From contig SAXG01000135.1 in assembly GCA_012932865.1 (NCBI GenBank), positions 1 to 64,000 on the forward strand: DNA of 64,000 nt. Direction: 5' to 3'. The position numbers were made by a program, and so were the translations under genes. The notes under the pieces were generated by a model. It worked only from the letters and a program-made list of their open reading frames with translations, did not search any database and had not been told where the DNA came from. How positions within the stretch are numbered: position 1 is the first letter of the stretch; the number at the start of each line of letters is the position of its first letter. Below are positions 1 through 10,866 of this stretch, piece by piece. This DNA comes from Amylostereum areolatum (Eukaryota; Basidiomycota; Agaricomycetes; Russulales; Stereaceae).

Positions 1-2105
1 CCAGTCCCGGTCGCGCCATACCCAATAACTCTGAAAAGGCGATCAACAGGGCATGCATTTTGTCACCCACTCCCCCGAGGCGGGGCATCGGGACTGTCCC
101 CCACACGGAATGGGAGTCCTGACAGCCGATGGAGACATCGGACCCCTCCAAGCGCTCCCGCTTCCGACGCGCCCGGAATGGAGTCAAACGTCGACGAACG
201 GACTCGGCACCTCCTCGGCTACTTAGACGCCCCCTCCCTCCCCCCTCCCCTCCAAGTCCGGCCGTATCCCTCCGACGCGCATCCCCCCCGCCGACAGAGG
301 GCATTTCGCCTCATCCATGCCCACTGTCACCATGCTGGACTCAAAGGACATCGTTCGTCGAGCTCGTCATCGAACAGAAGGCTTCCGCGATTTTTTTTTT
401 CCCCACTTTTTTGCCGCCCCTTCGCCTCGAGGCACAACGACACCCCCGACGGCGCGATATGCTCGCTCCTCGCTGCACCACGCCTCGCCCAAGCGGACTT
501 CTGCCGCGAAGCGCGAGGACGTTCGTCCTTCCACCCGGCACGCTCGACACCGGCGACCCATTCCTGCCGGCGCGTGACCGTAACGGAACGGGGGACGAGC
601 TCGCGCGACTACACTCGCGGCAGGGCGACGCTCAGAGCCTCAAGTCGGAGGCGCGTCACTCTGTGCGGGCACTGAGAGCGCACACGGGTCCGGGCACGGG
701 GGCGAGGCGGACGGAGGGGCTCGCGATGGCTGATTTGACCTACTTTTGCGGGAAAGATCTGGTCGCCCCACGGGAGGAACCGTTGCCGGGGAGAAGTACC
801 CTGACGCGCTTGTTGTTTACTCCTGCGCGCCTGGGCTCCTGCTCCGACGCACGCGAGAGAAGGTAAGGCTCGTGCACGTCGTGAAGAAGAGCGCGTCGCG
901 AAACTCGTCGCGGGAAGGTCTCCCGCCCCGCCGCCGCGTGGTTAGGCCTCTCTCATCTGAGAACTGGAACGGTGACCGGGGCTGGGGCTGGTACTGTCCA
1001 TGGGCCGGATTCCTCAGGTCATCGGCGGGCACGCTCGCAGCGCAAACACGTTTCGATGGATGAGAAGGTGGAGACATAGACGCTCCTCGCCCTCAATCTC
1101 CTAACCACCCCGGCTCGCCAAGCGCATCGCATTCTTCAACGGGACGACATCCCTCCCTGCCGCAGACCTCCCTATGGAAGTTATACGCGACACCTCGGGG
1201 CGAAGGTACGTTCTGGCCCTTCGTTGCTGGCGGCGGATCACTACCTGCGTTCTGAGACTTCCGGGGACTGGGATACCGGATACGGGGGACACGGCAGCGG
1301 CATTCTATGCCGGCACGGATCTGCAAGGCCTTTGAAAACCACTCTCAGTTCCGCCTTCGAGGAGACCGCGGGCGGGCGTCGGAAGCGGGGGCGCGCGTCG
1401 GTTTATTAAATTCAACAGGGTCTGGGTTGCGATGTATCTGACGTCGTGTGTTTAAATGTAGGTTTTGTTTGCAGGAGATGATGCTGTGATGATGCGGGTG
1501 TGCGGCGTATGGGACATGAATGGTGCATATTAGTGCGCTTGGCCCTCGGCCCACCGTCGCGCGCGGTCCGAGAAAAGAAACGTTCGGTATATAGTTATGC
1601 AATAAACGGTTAGTCCCGTACTAAGGTCTAGCACGCCTCCCAGGTTCGTGAGGGGTTTGGATCGGACCTAAATAACGGTGTCGAAATGAACTGAAGCCTG
1701 ACGATTATTGAACAGTCCTTGCCTTATTTCCATCCAGTCCGTCAAGTGGTCTATGGACCGATGTCGCTAGAATCGAGTCCGCCGCTGACTTCACAGACCG
1801 TGCGAACGTGGACCGTCGAGTTTGAGGGTGTGCTGGCGTCTCTTGTTTTTGTGTTTTCCAGTCGGTTTTCCAGCCTTTCCCTCCTAGCCTCACGCAGGTC
1901 ATTCTTGAGATGCTTGGTAGTACCCAAAATGTTGACCATCTGACAGTTCTAGAACACAACCAGCGACACTGCCATGCCTAGGATTGTAGTATTGGTTTCG
2001 GGTGACAGCCTCATTCACTATCGTTGTCGCCCTTTTCCTTTCCTCCTGGACGACTTTCCACCACGTCAACTCCCCCCAAGCACCCTCAATTCCTCTCTAT
2101 CGACC
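1..2105. other. No gene recognised
   Basis: Open frames here are GC-rich shadows on both strands with no family resemblance, no consistent intron structure and no codon regularity that I could confirm. A short minus-strand frame at 1751-1939 reads like ordinary protein but I do not recognise it. Composition shifts from GC-rich (1-1400) to more AT-rich (1400-2100) just before the STAND-domain pseudogene. Confidence 0.5.
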
Positions 2106-3000
2106 ATGTTCTCCGCTTTCGCCGCCAGCTAAAGTCTAGGAAACCCTCCAGCGGAAACTGGATTCTGAGAAATAGGCTGACCTCTTCAAGATCAAACCAG
2201 CCGTTCGCCTAACCGAGGATGCCCTTATGCTTGGCCTCGAGGCTCTCAAGGAATCGAGCAAGGTGTTCCCACCTTGAAGAGTGTCGTGGGCGGACTCGTG
2301 TACTTCTGGATCTTTCTAAGGTACGTGATGAAGGGAACTTCGACTGTACTAAGCACCTTCTCCGCCCCGCCCAAGTACTAATTTCTGACTCGTTAGAAAC
2401 TGAACGCGAACAAGTCTGCGATAAATAACCTCAATCGACGGATGGATGAGATTCAAGACAGCTTGATACGCGCCGTGCCAGACGTCACGGAGGTGTCTTT
2501 GGCGCAACAACGCGCGATAGAGACGTTCGATGCGTAAGTGGTTTTATTCTCCCGCAAGACAGCAGTCGAGATATAACCACCACTTTTACAGCTCTCTCCG
2601 ACTCCTCTGCAACGACATGGAATCGATCCTTAAGCAGGGACGCGTGTCGCGCTTTCTCCGTGCACGCAAACACGACGACAAGCTGGGGGAGTTTGTGCAC
2701 CGCCTAGGCGAAGCCGATGCTACATTCATGGTATGTTCGATGCTCAAAATTGGCCCGTATTTTCTGTATACTGAAATTCTCATCCTTCCAGCGCACACTG
2801 CTCCAAATCGTCGAGTCGAAAGCCAGCTTCATCGCGGTCAAAGTGACAACCATCGAGGACCAGATGAACCGGAACTTCGGTCGAATAGAACGCTCGATGA
2901 TTGCGGTGCATACAGTGAGTGTCATTTCTCACTGCTACCGAATACGTACAGCTAAGCTGTGTGTTGGCACCCCAGAAGGAGCTAGAAAGGGGCTGTGCTC
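2106..3000 (+). pseudogene. STAND/NLR-type N-terminal helical domain, copy 1 (broken)
   Basis: Pieces encode the same domain as copies 2 and 3 below: LGLEALKESSKVF, an exon with MDEIQDSLIRAVPDV and LAQQRAIETFD, an exon with CNDMESILKQGRVSRFLRARKH and KLGEFVHRLGEADATF, and an exon with TLLQIVESKASFIAVKV. The three introns between these exons sit at the same places as in copies 2 and 3, so this is a genomic duplicate and not a retrocopy. It is broken: a one-base deletion after the KVFPP codons brings in a stop near 2275, the reading frame between the ATG (2106) and the LGLEALKESS block is not continuous, and the 3' part ends at the foldback element just after a KELERG block. The domain resembles the MLKL_NTD-like/HeLo-like four-helix region that heads many Agaricomycete NACHT proteins. 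That assignment is from memory of the family and is not a search result. Confidence 0.7.
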
Positions 3001-3039
3001 TTTTTTTTTTTTAATTTACCGAGCACAGCCAAACAATGG

Positions 3040-4016
3040 CCTTCGGGAATAGCCGGGGAATAGTGCCCCGGGAATACAAATTTTTTTTAGGGTCTATTCC
3101 CACCAGGAATAGGTAAATCGATCCCAGACTATGCCGAGACTGGACCGGATGGGTCACTGTATCCTGCTCCGACCGGGTAGAGGTCAAAGAGCCCTTACAA
3201 AGGCCTGCCGGGAAAAGGATACATGTTTCCGAGAATGGTAAAAAAAACCATTTCTTCCATTTTCCCATCCGAAAGCGGCATTCTTTTACCATGACGATCG
3301 CCCATACCGGTCCTGATCCGACTAAAAAAAACTTTTCCCGTCTTTTTTTCTGTCTGGAAGAGTTTAGCTAAGCGGGGTTGACAAAGCAGCGGGGTTTAGC
3401 TAACAAGCCAATAACAAGCTTACGGCTTACATAATCTGGGAGTCGGGCGGGCGTGACAACAAACAGAATCTCTCAACCCTTAGCTAAATACTAGCTATCC
3501 ACATATCTACAGACTTTCCGTGATTAGCTAGCATATTCTTAGGCAGCTAAATCAGAGCTAGTGGGTTGATTGGTAATAAATATACAAAATGCGGTGGTGA
3601 GCAGTTAGCTTTGAGTTAGCTAATAGTAAATTGCAACACATCTACTTATTAGCTAAACAGGGAGAGTGAGCTGATTGGATGGTGATAGGATCTCTCAGGA
3701 GTCTGATTGGGCAGATGGGAAAAGTTTTTTTTGGTCGGATCAGTACCGGTATGGGCGATCGTCATGGTAAAAGGATGCCGCTTTTGGATGGGAAAATAAA
3801 AGAAATAGTTTTTTTTACTACCCTTGGGAATACATATACTTTTCCCGCCAGGCCTTTGTAAGGGCTCTTTGACCTCTACCCGGTCGGAGTCGGATACAGT
3901 GACCCATCCGGTCCAGTCTCGGCATAGTCTGGGATCGATTTACCTATTCCTGGTGGGAATAGACCCTAAAAAAAATTTGTATTCCCGGGGCACTATTCCC
4001 CGGCTATTCCCGAAGG
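3040..4016. mobile_element. Foldback-type element with inverted arms of about 300 bp
   Basis: The left arm (3040 to about 3345) and the right arm (about 3716-4016) are near-perfect reverse complements. The outer 200 bp is almost identical, including the stretch with GACCTCTACCCGGTCGGAG and the ends CCTTCGGGAATAGCC and GGCTATTCCCGAAGG. Inner parts differ at scattered bases and in T-run lengths. No transposase frame lies inside, so it is non-autonomous. No convincing target-site duplication is visible at the flanks. It sits at the 3' break of the STAND-domain pseudogene, so insertion into that gene is likely. Arm lengths were judged by eye. Confidence 0.8.
3362..3658. repeat. TTAGCTAA-rich core bounded by a 10-bp inverted repeat
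   Basis: The centre of the foldback element carries five exact copies of the palindrome TTAGCTAA (3364, 3396, 3480, 3616, 3649) plus several one-base variants. The first and last copies form the inverted ends GTTTAGCTAA and TTAGCTAAAC. This could be a nested small MITE or the subterminal transposase-binding part of the outer element. Confidence 0.65.
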
Positions 4017-4063
4017 GACCAACTCGCCGTTGTTTGCTGTGGAGGGTGCCTTTCAAGGTACAG

Positions 4064-4595
4064 AAGTCTTGAGAATCAGAATTCTTTTTTTTCCCTGCGC
4101 CGTCAGCTTCTCTTTCCTAATCCGGCCTCGACGCGTCAACGCGTCGTTGTCGCCCTCCCTTCGACCTCCTGCCTTGATGCTCAATGTCTCTCTCCTCCTT
4201 TTCCGTCGACATCCCGGATCGCTCGTTTGAGGACATGGTCAACCAGGATGAGCTGCCGTGATAGATTCCAACCATGATGTTGATGCTTTGCCGTGTGAGA
4301 AGGCGAGGACGTCCAAGGAAGGGAGACGGGGTCGGTTTAAACTTTACGGTACCGAGCTCAACAAAGATGCCTTGCCAGCGGTAGATACTTGCCTGCGAGA
4401 TGCCTAGATAGATGGATAGATACACGGTATCCAGATGGCATCGGGGTAGTACAAGAGATGTAGAGGGAAGGGAACAGACGACAGCGGCAACGACGACGGG
4501 CGTACACTTACGAGCCGCATTGACGCGCCGAGGCCGGATTAGGAAAGAGAAGCTGACGGCGCAGGGAAAAAAAAGAATTCTGATTCTCAAGACTT
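4064..4595 (-). mobile_element. Inverted-repeat element with transposase HTH remnant
   Basis: Terminal inverted repeats of about 78 bp begin AAGTCTTGAGAATCAG on both ends, with only a few mismatches between the arms. On the minus strand, within about 4230-4420, a frame reads LGISQASIYRWQG..., then a GRPRLLTRQSI stretch. This is the helix-turn-helix plus GRPR linker seen at the N-terminus of Tc1/mariner-IS630 type transposases in basidiomycetes. No DDE catalytic part is present, so this is an internally deleted, non-autonomous copy. A TA target duplication is not clearly visible. The element lies about 50 bp beyond the foldback element. Confidence 0.7.
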
Positions 4596-4991
4596 TCGCA
4601 AACGACTGTAAGTTACAAGGGTTGACTCCATCGACGTCTGCTTTAGGAGACTACCTAGCACCCTTCACTGGGTTTATACCCATCTACTCCTATCGACACC
4701 AGTGATGGTTCCATTCCTTCATTTTCACCTTCCTTCATGTCTTCACCTAACACTTCGTCACTGTCGATGTAACTATAAATCGCGCCCATTGTATTACGAT
4801 GACAACCGTCACCCACGTCTCACACCTTCCGTACAATACACAGACCAAACACAAGTACCACACTCGATCGCGCCCAAGATCTCCATTGCCTCTCCATAGA
4901 CTCGAACCCAGACAAAGACACACAGAAGCCCACCCAGTCCGTCGCAAAGATCACAAGACAACCAAGCGCACAGGCCCTTGCGAACGGCAGC
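4596..4991. other. Intergenic, contains part of a dispersed repeat
   Basis: No gene seen. The block at about 4613-4654, containing TCGACGTCTGCTTTAGGAGA, recurs almost identically at about 36830-36873. Confidence 0.5.
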
Positions 4992-7060
4992 CTACCACCT
5001 GTTCCGACGACTGTCCAGATCCAAGAACGAAGCCCGAGCGACCCCAGAGTTGCGCGCCCGCCGCGCGTCGGCCTGGTCCGACCTCCCGCGCCGCCTCCGA
5101 ACGAGCCCCGCGAGCCTGTTCCAGATCTTGCCGTTGGGAGACCCGGGAAGGGCGCCGAGGTTGGTCCGCGGAAGGAAGGCGTCGCGCTCGTCTGCGTACG
5201 CGTCGGGGTGGCCGGTGTAACTGCAGGTGCCGGGCGGAGTCCACTTGGGTTGGGTATTGCGTGAGCGAGCGCTCGCGCGTCCGTCGCCGAGTTCCAGTCC
5301 GAGGCCTTGTGCTTGAGCTCGAGAGAGGGTGTGGGGCGTGCTGGGCCGAGAGGGCGCGGGCAGCCCTAGCATGTCCATGACCGCGGCCGCGATGACCGTG
5401 CTGTTGTCCGGCTGCGGCTCGTGTTGGGCTCCGCGCTCGGGCTGGCCACCGTCGGGGTCTTGGGACCACGTCCCTCGCGGAAACATCTGCATCTCGCATT
5501 CCTCGCACGTGCACAGCTCGCCGGCGGGGGAAGGGGCGTGGAACCGGGGAAGAGGCGGGGTGGAGGACAGGCGTCGGGAGGAAGTGGTGGTGGGGGAGGA
5601 GGAGAGGCCGGGTTCCGCTGGCGCGACGAAGCTCTGCATGGAGAAGGATTCGGGGAAGAAGGGAGAGCGGTCGAGGACTGGGGTGGGGATCGTGAGGACG
5701 AAGGAAGGGAGGGATTCGATGTCGCCGAGGGTCGCCGAGTGGTTGCCGATGTGGACGGAGATCGAGGCTGAGGCTGAGGCTGAGGACTTGAGGCTTTGGC
5801 CTACTTCAGTAGGAGGAGAATAATCATTCGAAACCTGGGTACGCGACCGATGTCAGCGATAGTCCGAGGAGAGAGAGGGGGCTACACGGGGAAGCTTACC
5901 TTGCGCGGGAATTCAACCTTGGGTTCTCTGGGAACGAACTGGACTTCGTCTATGAGAGAATCGTATCTCTCAGGCGGCGGGATCGATGCTTTCACGCCCG
6001 AGCTGGAGCCGAAAGAGGAATACACGAGTTCTCCGAAGTGATCCGCGTCTTCAATTATGGGTGTGAGCAGCTTGGCCGTCATCGCCCCGCTGCCCCCCTA
6101 GATGCGCATACATACATGTCAGGAAAGGAACGGCAAGTTTCGACCCAGCGGGGCGACTGACCGACTGGTAAGATATATTATCGTGTGCTGTGAGGTGGCG
6201 GCTCGACGAGGCGGGGACGGGTTGCGAGACGGCGCGGCCGGGTTTAGGCTGGACAGCGGCGGGCGTTCCCTTGGTCGGTTCTGAGATGGTCTGTCCACAA
6301 AGTCAACATGCATGGAAGGACGGAAGAGAAGCCAGCCCTGACTCACTCTCGTGCGCACGCTGTCGCCATACAGGCCACTGCTACGCTGGGCCCGTAGCCT
6401 CCTGTTACCGCCGCTTTGTACCGTTCCATCGCGCTAATCCACGGTCAAAACCCCGCGCATATACGAAGCCAAAACAACGTACCGAGGACTCTGCGTCGGA
6501 TCCATGAAAATGCGTGCGTAGGCTAACCTGAGAACCATCGTAGGCGGGAGAGGGGCTTCGTGATCCTTCTCTAGACCAATAACGTCGGCAATCCTTAGCG
6601 TCCTAGATGAGTTCGTGTGAGTATATGCGCGTGCAGAGCGCATACATCCTCACCTCGGCCGAGAGAAACGCCCGCGAGCGGGTTGTTCCAGGGGGCGAGA
6701 CCGAGGAGCGACCGCGACTGACGCCAGATTGCCGAGACGAAGACCTGGACAGGCCGTTGCCTCCAACTGTCAAGACACATGTGTGAGCGGGCACATATCA
6801 CAGAGCCTCAGAGGGGCGGCGACGCACGAGAACGCCTCCCGTTGAACCGCTTCGGCTTGTCCGTGCGAGAACGAGGAATCGTGAACGCCTACAGCCCGTC
6901 GAAGCATCAGTACACGACGACCGCACGAAGAAAGGGGCGGCGGGCAGCGTACCGGGCGGGGAAGGACGATCAACTTGACGGCGTGCTGCGTCTTGCCGTA
7001 GAACCGGGTGAGGGACCGCCGCGGTCGCTTGGACGAAGGGACAGGGATGCAGACGGGCAT
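4992..7060 (-). CDS. Protein of unknown function, 552 aa, eight exons
   Basis: I do not recognise this protein. The model is supported by splicing: exons 6953-7060, 6828-6888, 6654-6766, 6483-6602, 6347-6433, 6162-6290, 5900-6097 and 4992-5834 join in frame, with GT..AG introns and TTGAC/CTGAC branch-like motifs, to 553 codons including the stop. The N-terminal third is basic and Ser/Arg-rich, the middle (about residues 120-200) is low-complexity and probably disordered. A conserved-looking segment around MTAKLLTPIIEDADHF and PPERYDSLIDEVQFVPRE follows. The last exon has CTCEECEMQMFPRGTW, a short Cys pattern (CxCxxC) that could bind a metal. There is no signal peptide or membrane span. The N-terminus could extend further upstream. 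Confidence 0.65.
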
Positions 7061-7740
7061 GGCGAGGAAGGACGATAGAGTGGGGGATGGGGGAGAGAAG
7101 CAGGAGGCTCTATGGTCAGAGTCGCTGCGTCGGACGCCTATGAGGGTGGACGCCGTTCCAGTCTCACCCAGCCGACAGGAGCTGCATGTGCAAACGTCGT
7201 GCAGCGTCCGAACTCAGACACCACGTGACCCCACTTTCCCCGTCGACCAAACCTGGACGAAGCAAAATAAATTTCTTTCCGCCTAGTATGAGCCGTAGAT
7301 GCTATGGTCGCGACTACAATTGCATCCTGTAAATCGCAGAACGTCCCTCGGTTAAACATGCTGTCGGTTCAAGGAAAGGCGGAAGTACCTTCCAAACCGG
7401 CTGGCTGGCTAACCGTCCCTAACCACCTCCCGGGACCGCTGAGCGCACATGCTGGAACCATCCCCACACGAAAACCCGCGTTGTTCCCTGGGGCGAGAAG
7501 CAGCCTTGCGAAGCTCGAACACACCCATGAGATGAGGAAACATTATGGAAGGGGTCGTCGCGCGCGAAACACATGTATGTGGCAATAGTGAGGACTCCTC
7601 TTGATGTATTATCAAAGCGATAGAACAAGCCCACTCTGTCCTGTCCCTTAATAGCGGAAAACATAAGCCAACGTTACCGAACCAAACCAAACTGCCAAAT
7701 TACCATAAAAGAAAGAAGCGCGAAGGCAGCTGCACCCGCT
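7061..7740. other. Intergenic, nothing recognised
   Basis: Lies between the start of the 552-aa gene (minus strand) and the 3' end of the MET1-like gene. Frames on both strands are short and unlike any family I know. Confidence 0.5.
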
Positions 7741-9668
7741 CTACAGCACGGACAGCGCATCCCACCCAGGGTCCACGCCCTCCACGACCCGCCAATGTTC
7801 ACCGCCAAGCCACCTCTCCACCCTCGCCAGATCCTGCCCCTCCGCGCCCGGCTCCAGAACCCCCACATCCCCGCTTCCCCACAAGGACAGCACCGCCCAC
7901 CCCACGACGATCATGCCCGGCGGCCTCTGCTCCCCACTGCTCGCCAACGCGGTCGCCACATGCGCCAGCGTGGACACGATCACGCGCTGGTCGGGCATCG
8001 ACGCGCGTTCGATGATCGCGATGGGCGTGTGCGCGGGGTAGGCGGACCCGTCCCGGCGCGGGGTCTGCCCCATCAGCGTCTCGAGCACCTGCGCCAGCCG
8101 CGCGACGCCCATGAGGACGACGAGCGTCCGCGGACGGTCGTACCCCGGCAGCGTGACCTCCTTGCCCTGCCTCCCCACGCCCGTGCACACGACGAACGAC
8201 TCGGCCGCACCCCGCTGCGTGACGGGGATGCCCGCGAAGACGGGCCCGGCCAGCGCGGAGCTCACGCCCGGGATGAGGATCGCCTCGAACCCGTGCTGGC
8301 GGAAGTAGAGCACTTCCTCGCCCGCGCGGCCGTAGACGGTCGGATCGCCTTGCTTGAGCTGAGGATGGGTTAGACTTTAATCGATGGGCGAGCGGGAGGA
8401 CGTACGCGGACGACGGTTAGACCGCGCTTGGCCGCGTCCACGGCGGCTTCCATCATCTCTTGCTGGGCGCCGTCGGCATTGCCGGGGAACTTGCGTGCGA
8501 TGCGCACTTCGACGCCTGGGGGTATCAGCGCCAACACGGCCTCCGGGACGAGCTTGTCGGACAGCACGAGATCCGCGCGCTTCGTAAGGACGGTGTGGGT
8601 GGCCATTGTCAACAGCCCGGGGTGCCCGGGCCCGGAACCGAGGAGATAGATGCGTCCGTGGGGTGGGGTGGGGGCAGGCAGGAGGGACAGCGCATGGAGG
8701 GAGTTAATTTCACTATCGCCGGGGTGATCGTCGGGGTTTGTGGGCGCTGGGGGGCAGAGGCGTCGAGTGTGAGGCCGAGGCCGTCGCCGTTGAGGACGTG
8801 GTCCATGTCTTCCTGAGCCATGGCGGCGAGGCGGGAGTACGGCCAGTACTCGCTGACCTGCGCGACCCACTTCATGCGCCGCCTCACGCTCTCGAAGGCG
8901 GTTTTCGGTCGCGCTACGCTGGGGCACGGGTCGGTTGGGGGTCGGCGCGTTGTCTTCGTCGATCCAACTCTCTTCCGCCGCAACATCCACGCTCGATTCC
9001 TTGGCCAGGCGTCGCAGCGTGCCCACCCTGCTGACGGCCGCGCCCACGTCGCGAGGCAGTTTGGCTACAATCTCCCTCCGGACGCGGCTGGACAGGCGGC
9101 ACCCCTGGCCGTTGGTGACCACCGCCACCTGCAGGGGGCTCTTCTGCTCCGTGTGGGGATCGACGAAGCGGTGCGTGGACGCGAAGGTGAAGTCGCAAAG
9201 GTCGGGCATGTCCGTCACGTTGACGGGGAGGTTGCGCGCGCGGCATAGTTGCCAGAGCTGCGTTGCGGACGCGCGGGGGCGGCGGGCGGCGGTCTGGTCG
9301 CCCAGGACGGTGTCTGTGACACACACGAGGCTCGCTCCGTCGATGGACTGTAGATAGGCGGCGAAGGCCTCGAGGTCGCGATCGGACGCGGCGCTCGTGG
9401 AGGGTGTGGGAGGGGCGTTGGTCGGAGATGGGGGGTGCTGTGCGTCCAAATCGACGAAGGTGATCTGGCCCTGTTCCGCCCTCCACACGATCTCCTGACA
9501 TGCGGATTGCAGGCCGCCTCGTGCGAGAACCACGACGGGGTAGTCTGCTTCGAGCGCGGAGAACACGCGAGACGCGGCCAGCTGGTTTGCGCCGACCACG
9601 AGAACGGGCTGTTGCGCCCGAAAGGCAAGGATGAGAGAGGCGCCTCCTGTCGGCGCTGGGAAGGTCAT
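7741..9668 (-). CDS. MET1: Uroporphyrinogen-III C-methyltransferase with Met8/CysG-like N-terminal domain
   Basis: The C-terminal half is a classic SUMT: GRIYLLGSGPGHPGLLT (the SAM-site GxGxGD-like loop at the domain start), DLVLSDKLV, LKQGDPTVYGRAGEE, then LIPGVSSALAGPVFAGIPVTQRG, and LVVLMGVARL. It converts uroporphyrinogen III to precorrin-2 for siroheme, the sulfite reductase cofactor. The N-terminal half (VLVVGANQLAASRVFSALEA..., NVTDMPDLCDFTFAS) resembles the NAD-binding sirohydrochlorin dehydrogenase/chelatase part of CysG and Met8p. Exons are 8406-9668 and 7741-8358, with one intron at 8359-8405. Oddity: the linker motif MKWVAQVSEYWPYSRL (about 8825-8875) lies in a different frame from the parts on either side, so two compensating one-base shifts are needed, one near 8900-8930 and one near a C6 run at about 8740. 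The promoter is shared with SRP14. Confidence 0.85.
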
Positions 9669-9863
9669 GGTGGACGGAAGTGAAAGGCGGTGTGAAGGAG
9701 GACGGAGGGAGAACGATGGGAAGCCGCCATGACCGCGCAAAGTTTTGCGGAAAATGGCGTTGGAGAGACGCGACCTTTGCGTTTTTCGGGTTCGCTTACG
9801 TCAGCCACGTCCGGGCGCGACCCCGAAGGTCGTGCGCGCGCGGCTCGCTTCTTCCAAGTCTTC
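9669..9863. promoter_or_regulatory. Divergent promoter, MET1-like / SRP14
   Basis: Only 195 bp separate the two start codons, which point away from each other, so the 5' UTRs and promoters of both genes must share this segment. No TATA box or named operator was identified. Confidence 0.6.
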
Positions 9864-10519
9864 ATGCAGCTCGTCGACAACGACACCGTGCGTGATCGTC
9901 TCTCTGCTCTCTTGCACGTTTCTCATCGCGCTGCTCGAACAGTTCCTGAAACAGTTGTCTGAGCTGTTTGAATCGTCCAAGGAGCACGGATCGATATGGC
10001 TCACCCATAAACGACGTGCGTCTCTTCCCCCGTCCCTCTGCCGCGGTCGACTCTGAAGCGGATCTTTCAGTCGTTCACGATGGGGAGGACGTGACCATGG
10101 GATCTGCCGACAACTCGAAAGAGTACCCCTGCCTGGTGCGCGTCACGAACGGGAAGGAGATAAAAGTATCCACGCGGGTGCGTCGGTCCCCCCCTTTTCA
10201 TTCATCCACGCCCTCATCCCGGCCATGTCCACAGGTCATGTCGAGCAGCCTCGACAAGTTCCTCCACGCCTACGGCACCCTCCTCAAAGGCTCCATGGGC
10301 ACCCTGCGCAAGCGCGACAAGAAGCGGGAGAAGCTGCGCGCGGAGCAGGCTGCAGCGCGCAAGCGCCGTCTCGCGGAGGCCGTCGTCGTCGAGGGCCCCA
10401 AGCGCGGGAACGGACGGAAGAAACGCCAGCGAAAGGCCAAGGCCGCGGCGAAGCGGGAGGAGGTGCGGAAACGGGTGCAGGAGAAAGAGGACGCGAAAGC
10501 CAAGGCGAGGGCTTCATAG
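9864..10519 (+). CDS. SRP14: Signal recognition particle 14 kDa subunit
   Basis: Four exons (9864-9887, 9943-10015, 10071-10177, 10235-10519) give a 162-aa protein. It starts MQLVDNDTFLKQLSELFE, runs through SSKEHGSIWLTHKR, EYPCLVRVTNGKEIKVSTRV and SSSLDKFLHAYGTLLKGSMGTLRKRDKK, and ends in a Lys/Arg-rich tail. This is the SRP14 fold with the usual basic C-terminus. SRP14 binds the Alu domain of SRP RNA and serves elongation arrest during cotranslational targeting to the ER. The first exon codes for only eight residues, so ORF-based prediction alone would miss the start. The tail (about 55 residues, alternating K/R/E/A) is longer than in animals, as is common in fungi. Confidence 0.92.
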
Positions 10520-10537
10520 CGCGCTTCCCCTCCTTTT

Positions 10538-10562
10538 CGACCTCGTTCAAACGCCGAGGTCG
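10538..10562 (+). other. Hairpin just after the SRP14 stop codon
   Basis: A perfect 8-bp stem (CGACCTCG and CGAGGTCG) around a 9-nt loop lies about 20 nt downstream of the SRP14 stop. It could mark the 3' UTR or be chance. Confidence 0.35.
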
Positions 10563-10866
10563 TGCATGTGTATCGACTATCATCCACTTGTAACATAGCG
10601 AATTTGTTGCCGTAGCCTGTCGATTTCTTTCCACGCCGCCTTCGTATAAGTATTGAAGGTGATGAGCTACAAAGTGGAAGAAGCGTTGTAACCGTGGGAA
10701 GATCAAGATGTAATCGTCGGTTGCCGAGCCGATATGACGCTCGCGTGCGGCGGCTGTGGGCTCGACTTCGGACCACCACGACGATACCCTCTACCCTTAC
10801 CCCATAGCCCTCGACTTTGCTCGCGCCCCCCACCGACAACACCCTCCATCCCGATCCCACATCCCG

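Noticed and set aside
1..1410. Several plus- and minus-strand frames of 60-245 aa
   Set aside because: Overlapping on all frames, no family resemblance and no intron pattern.
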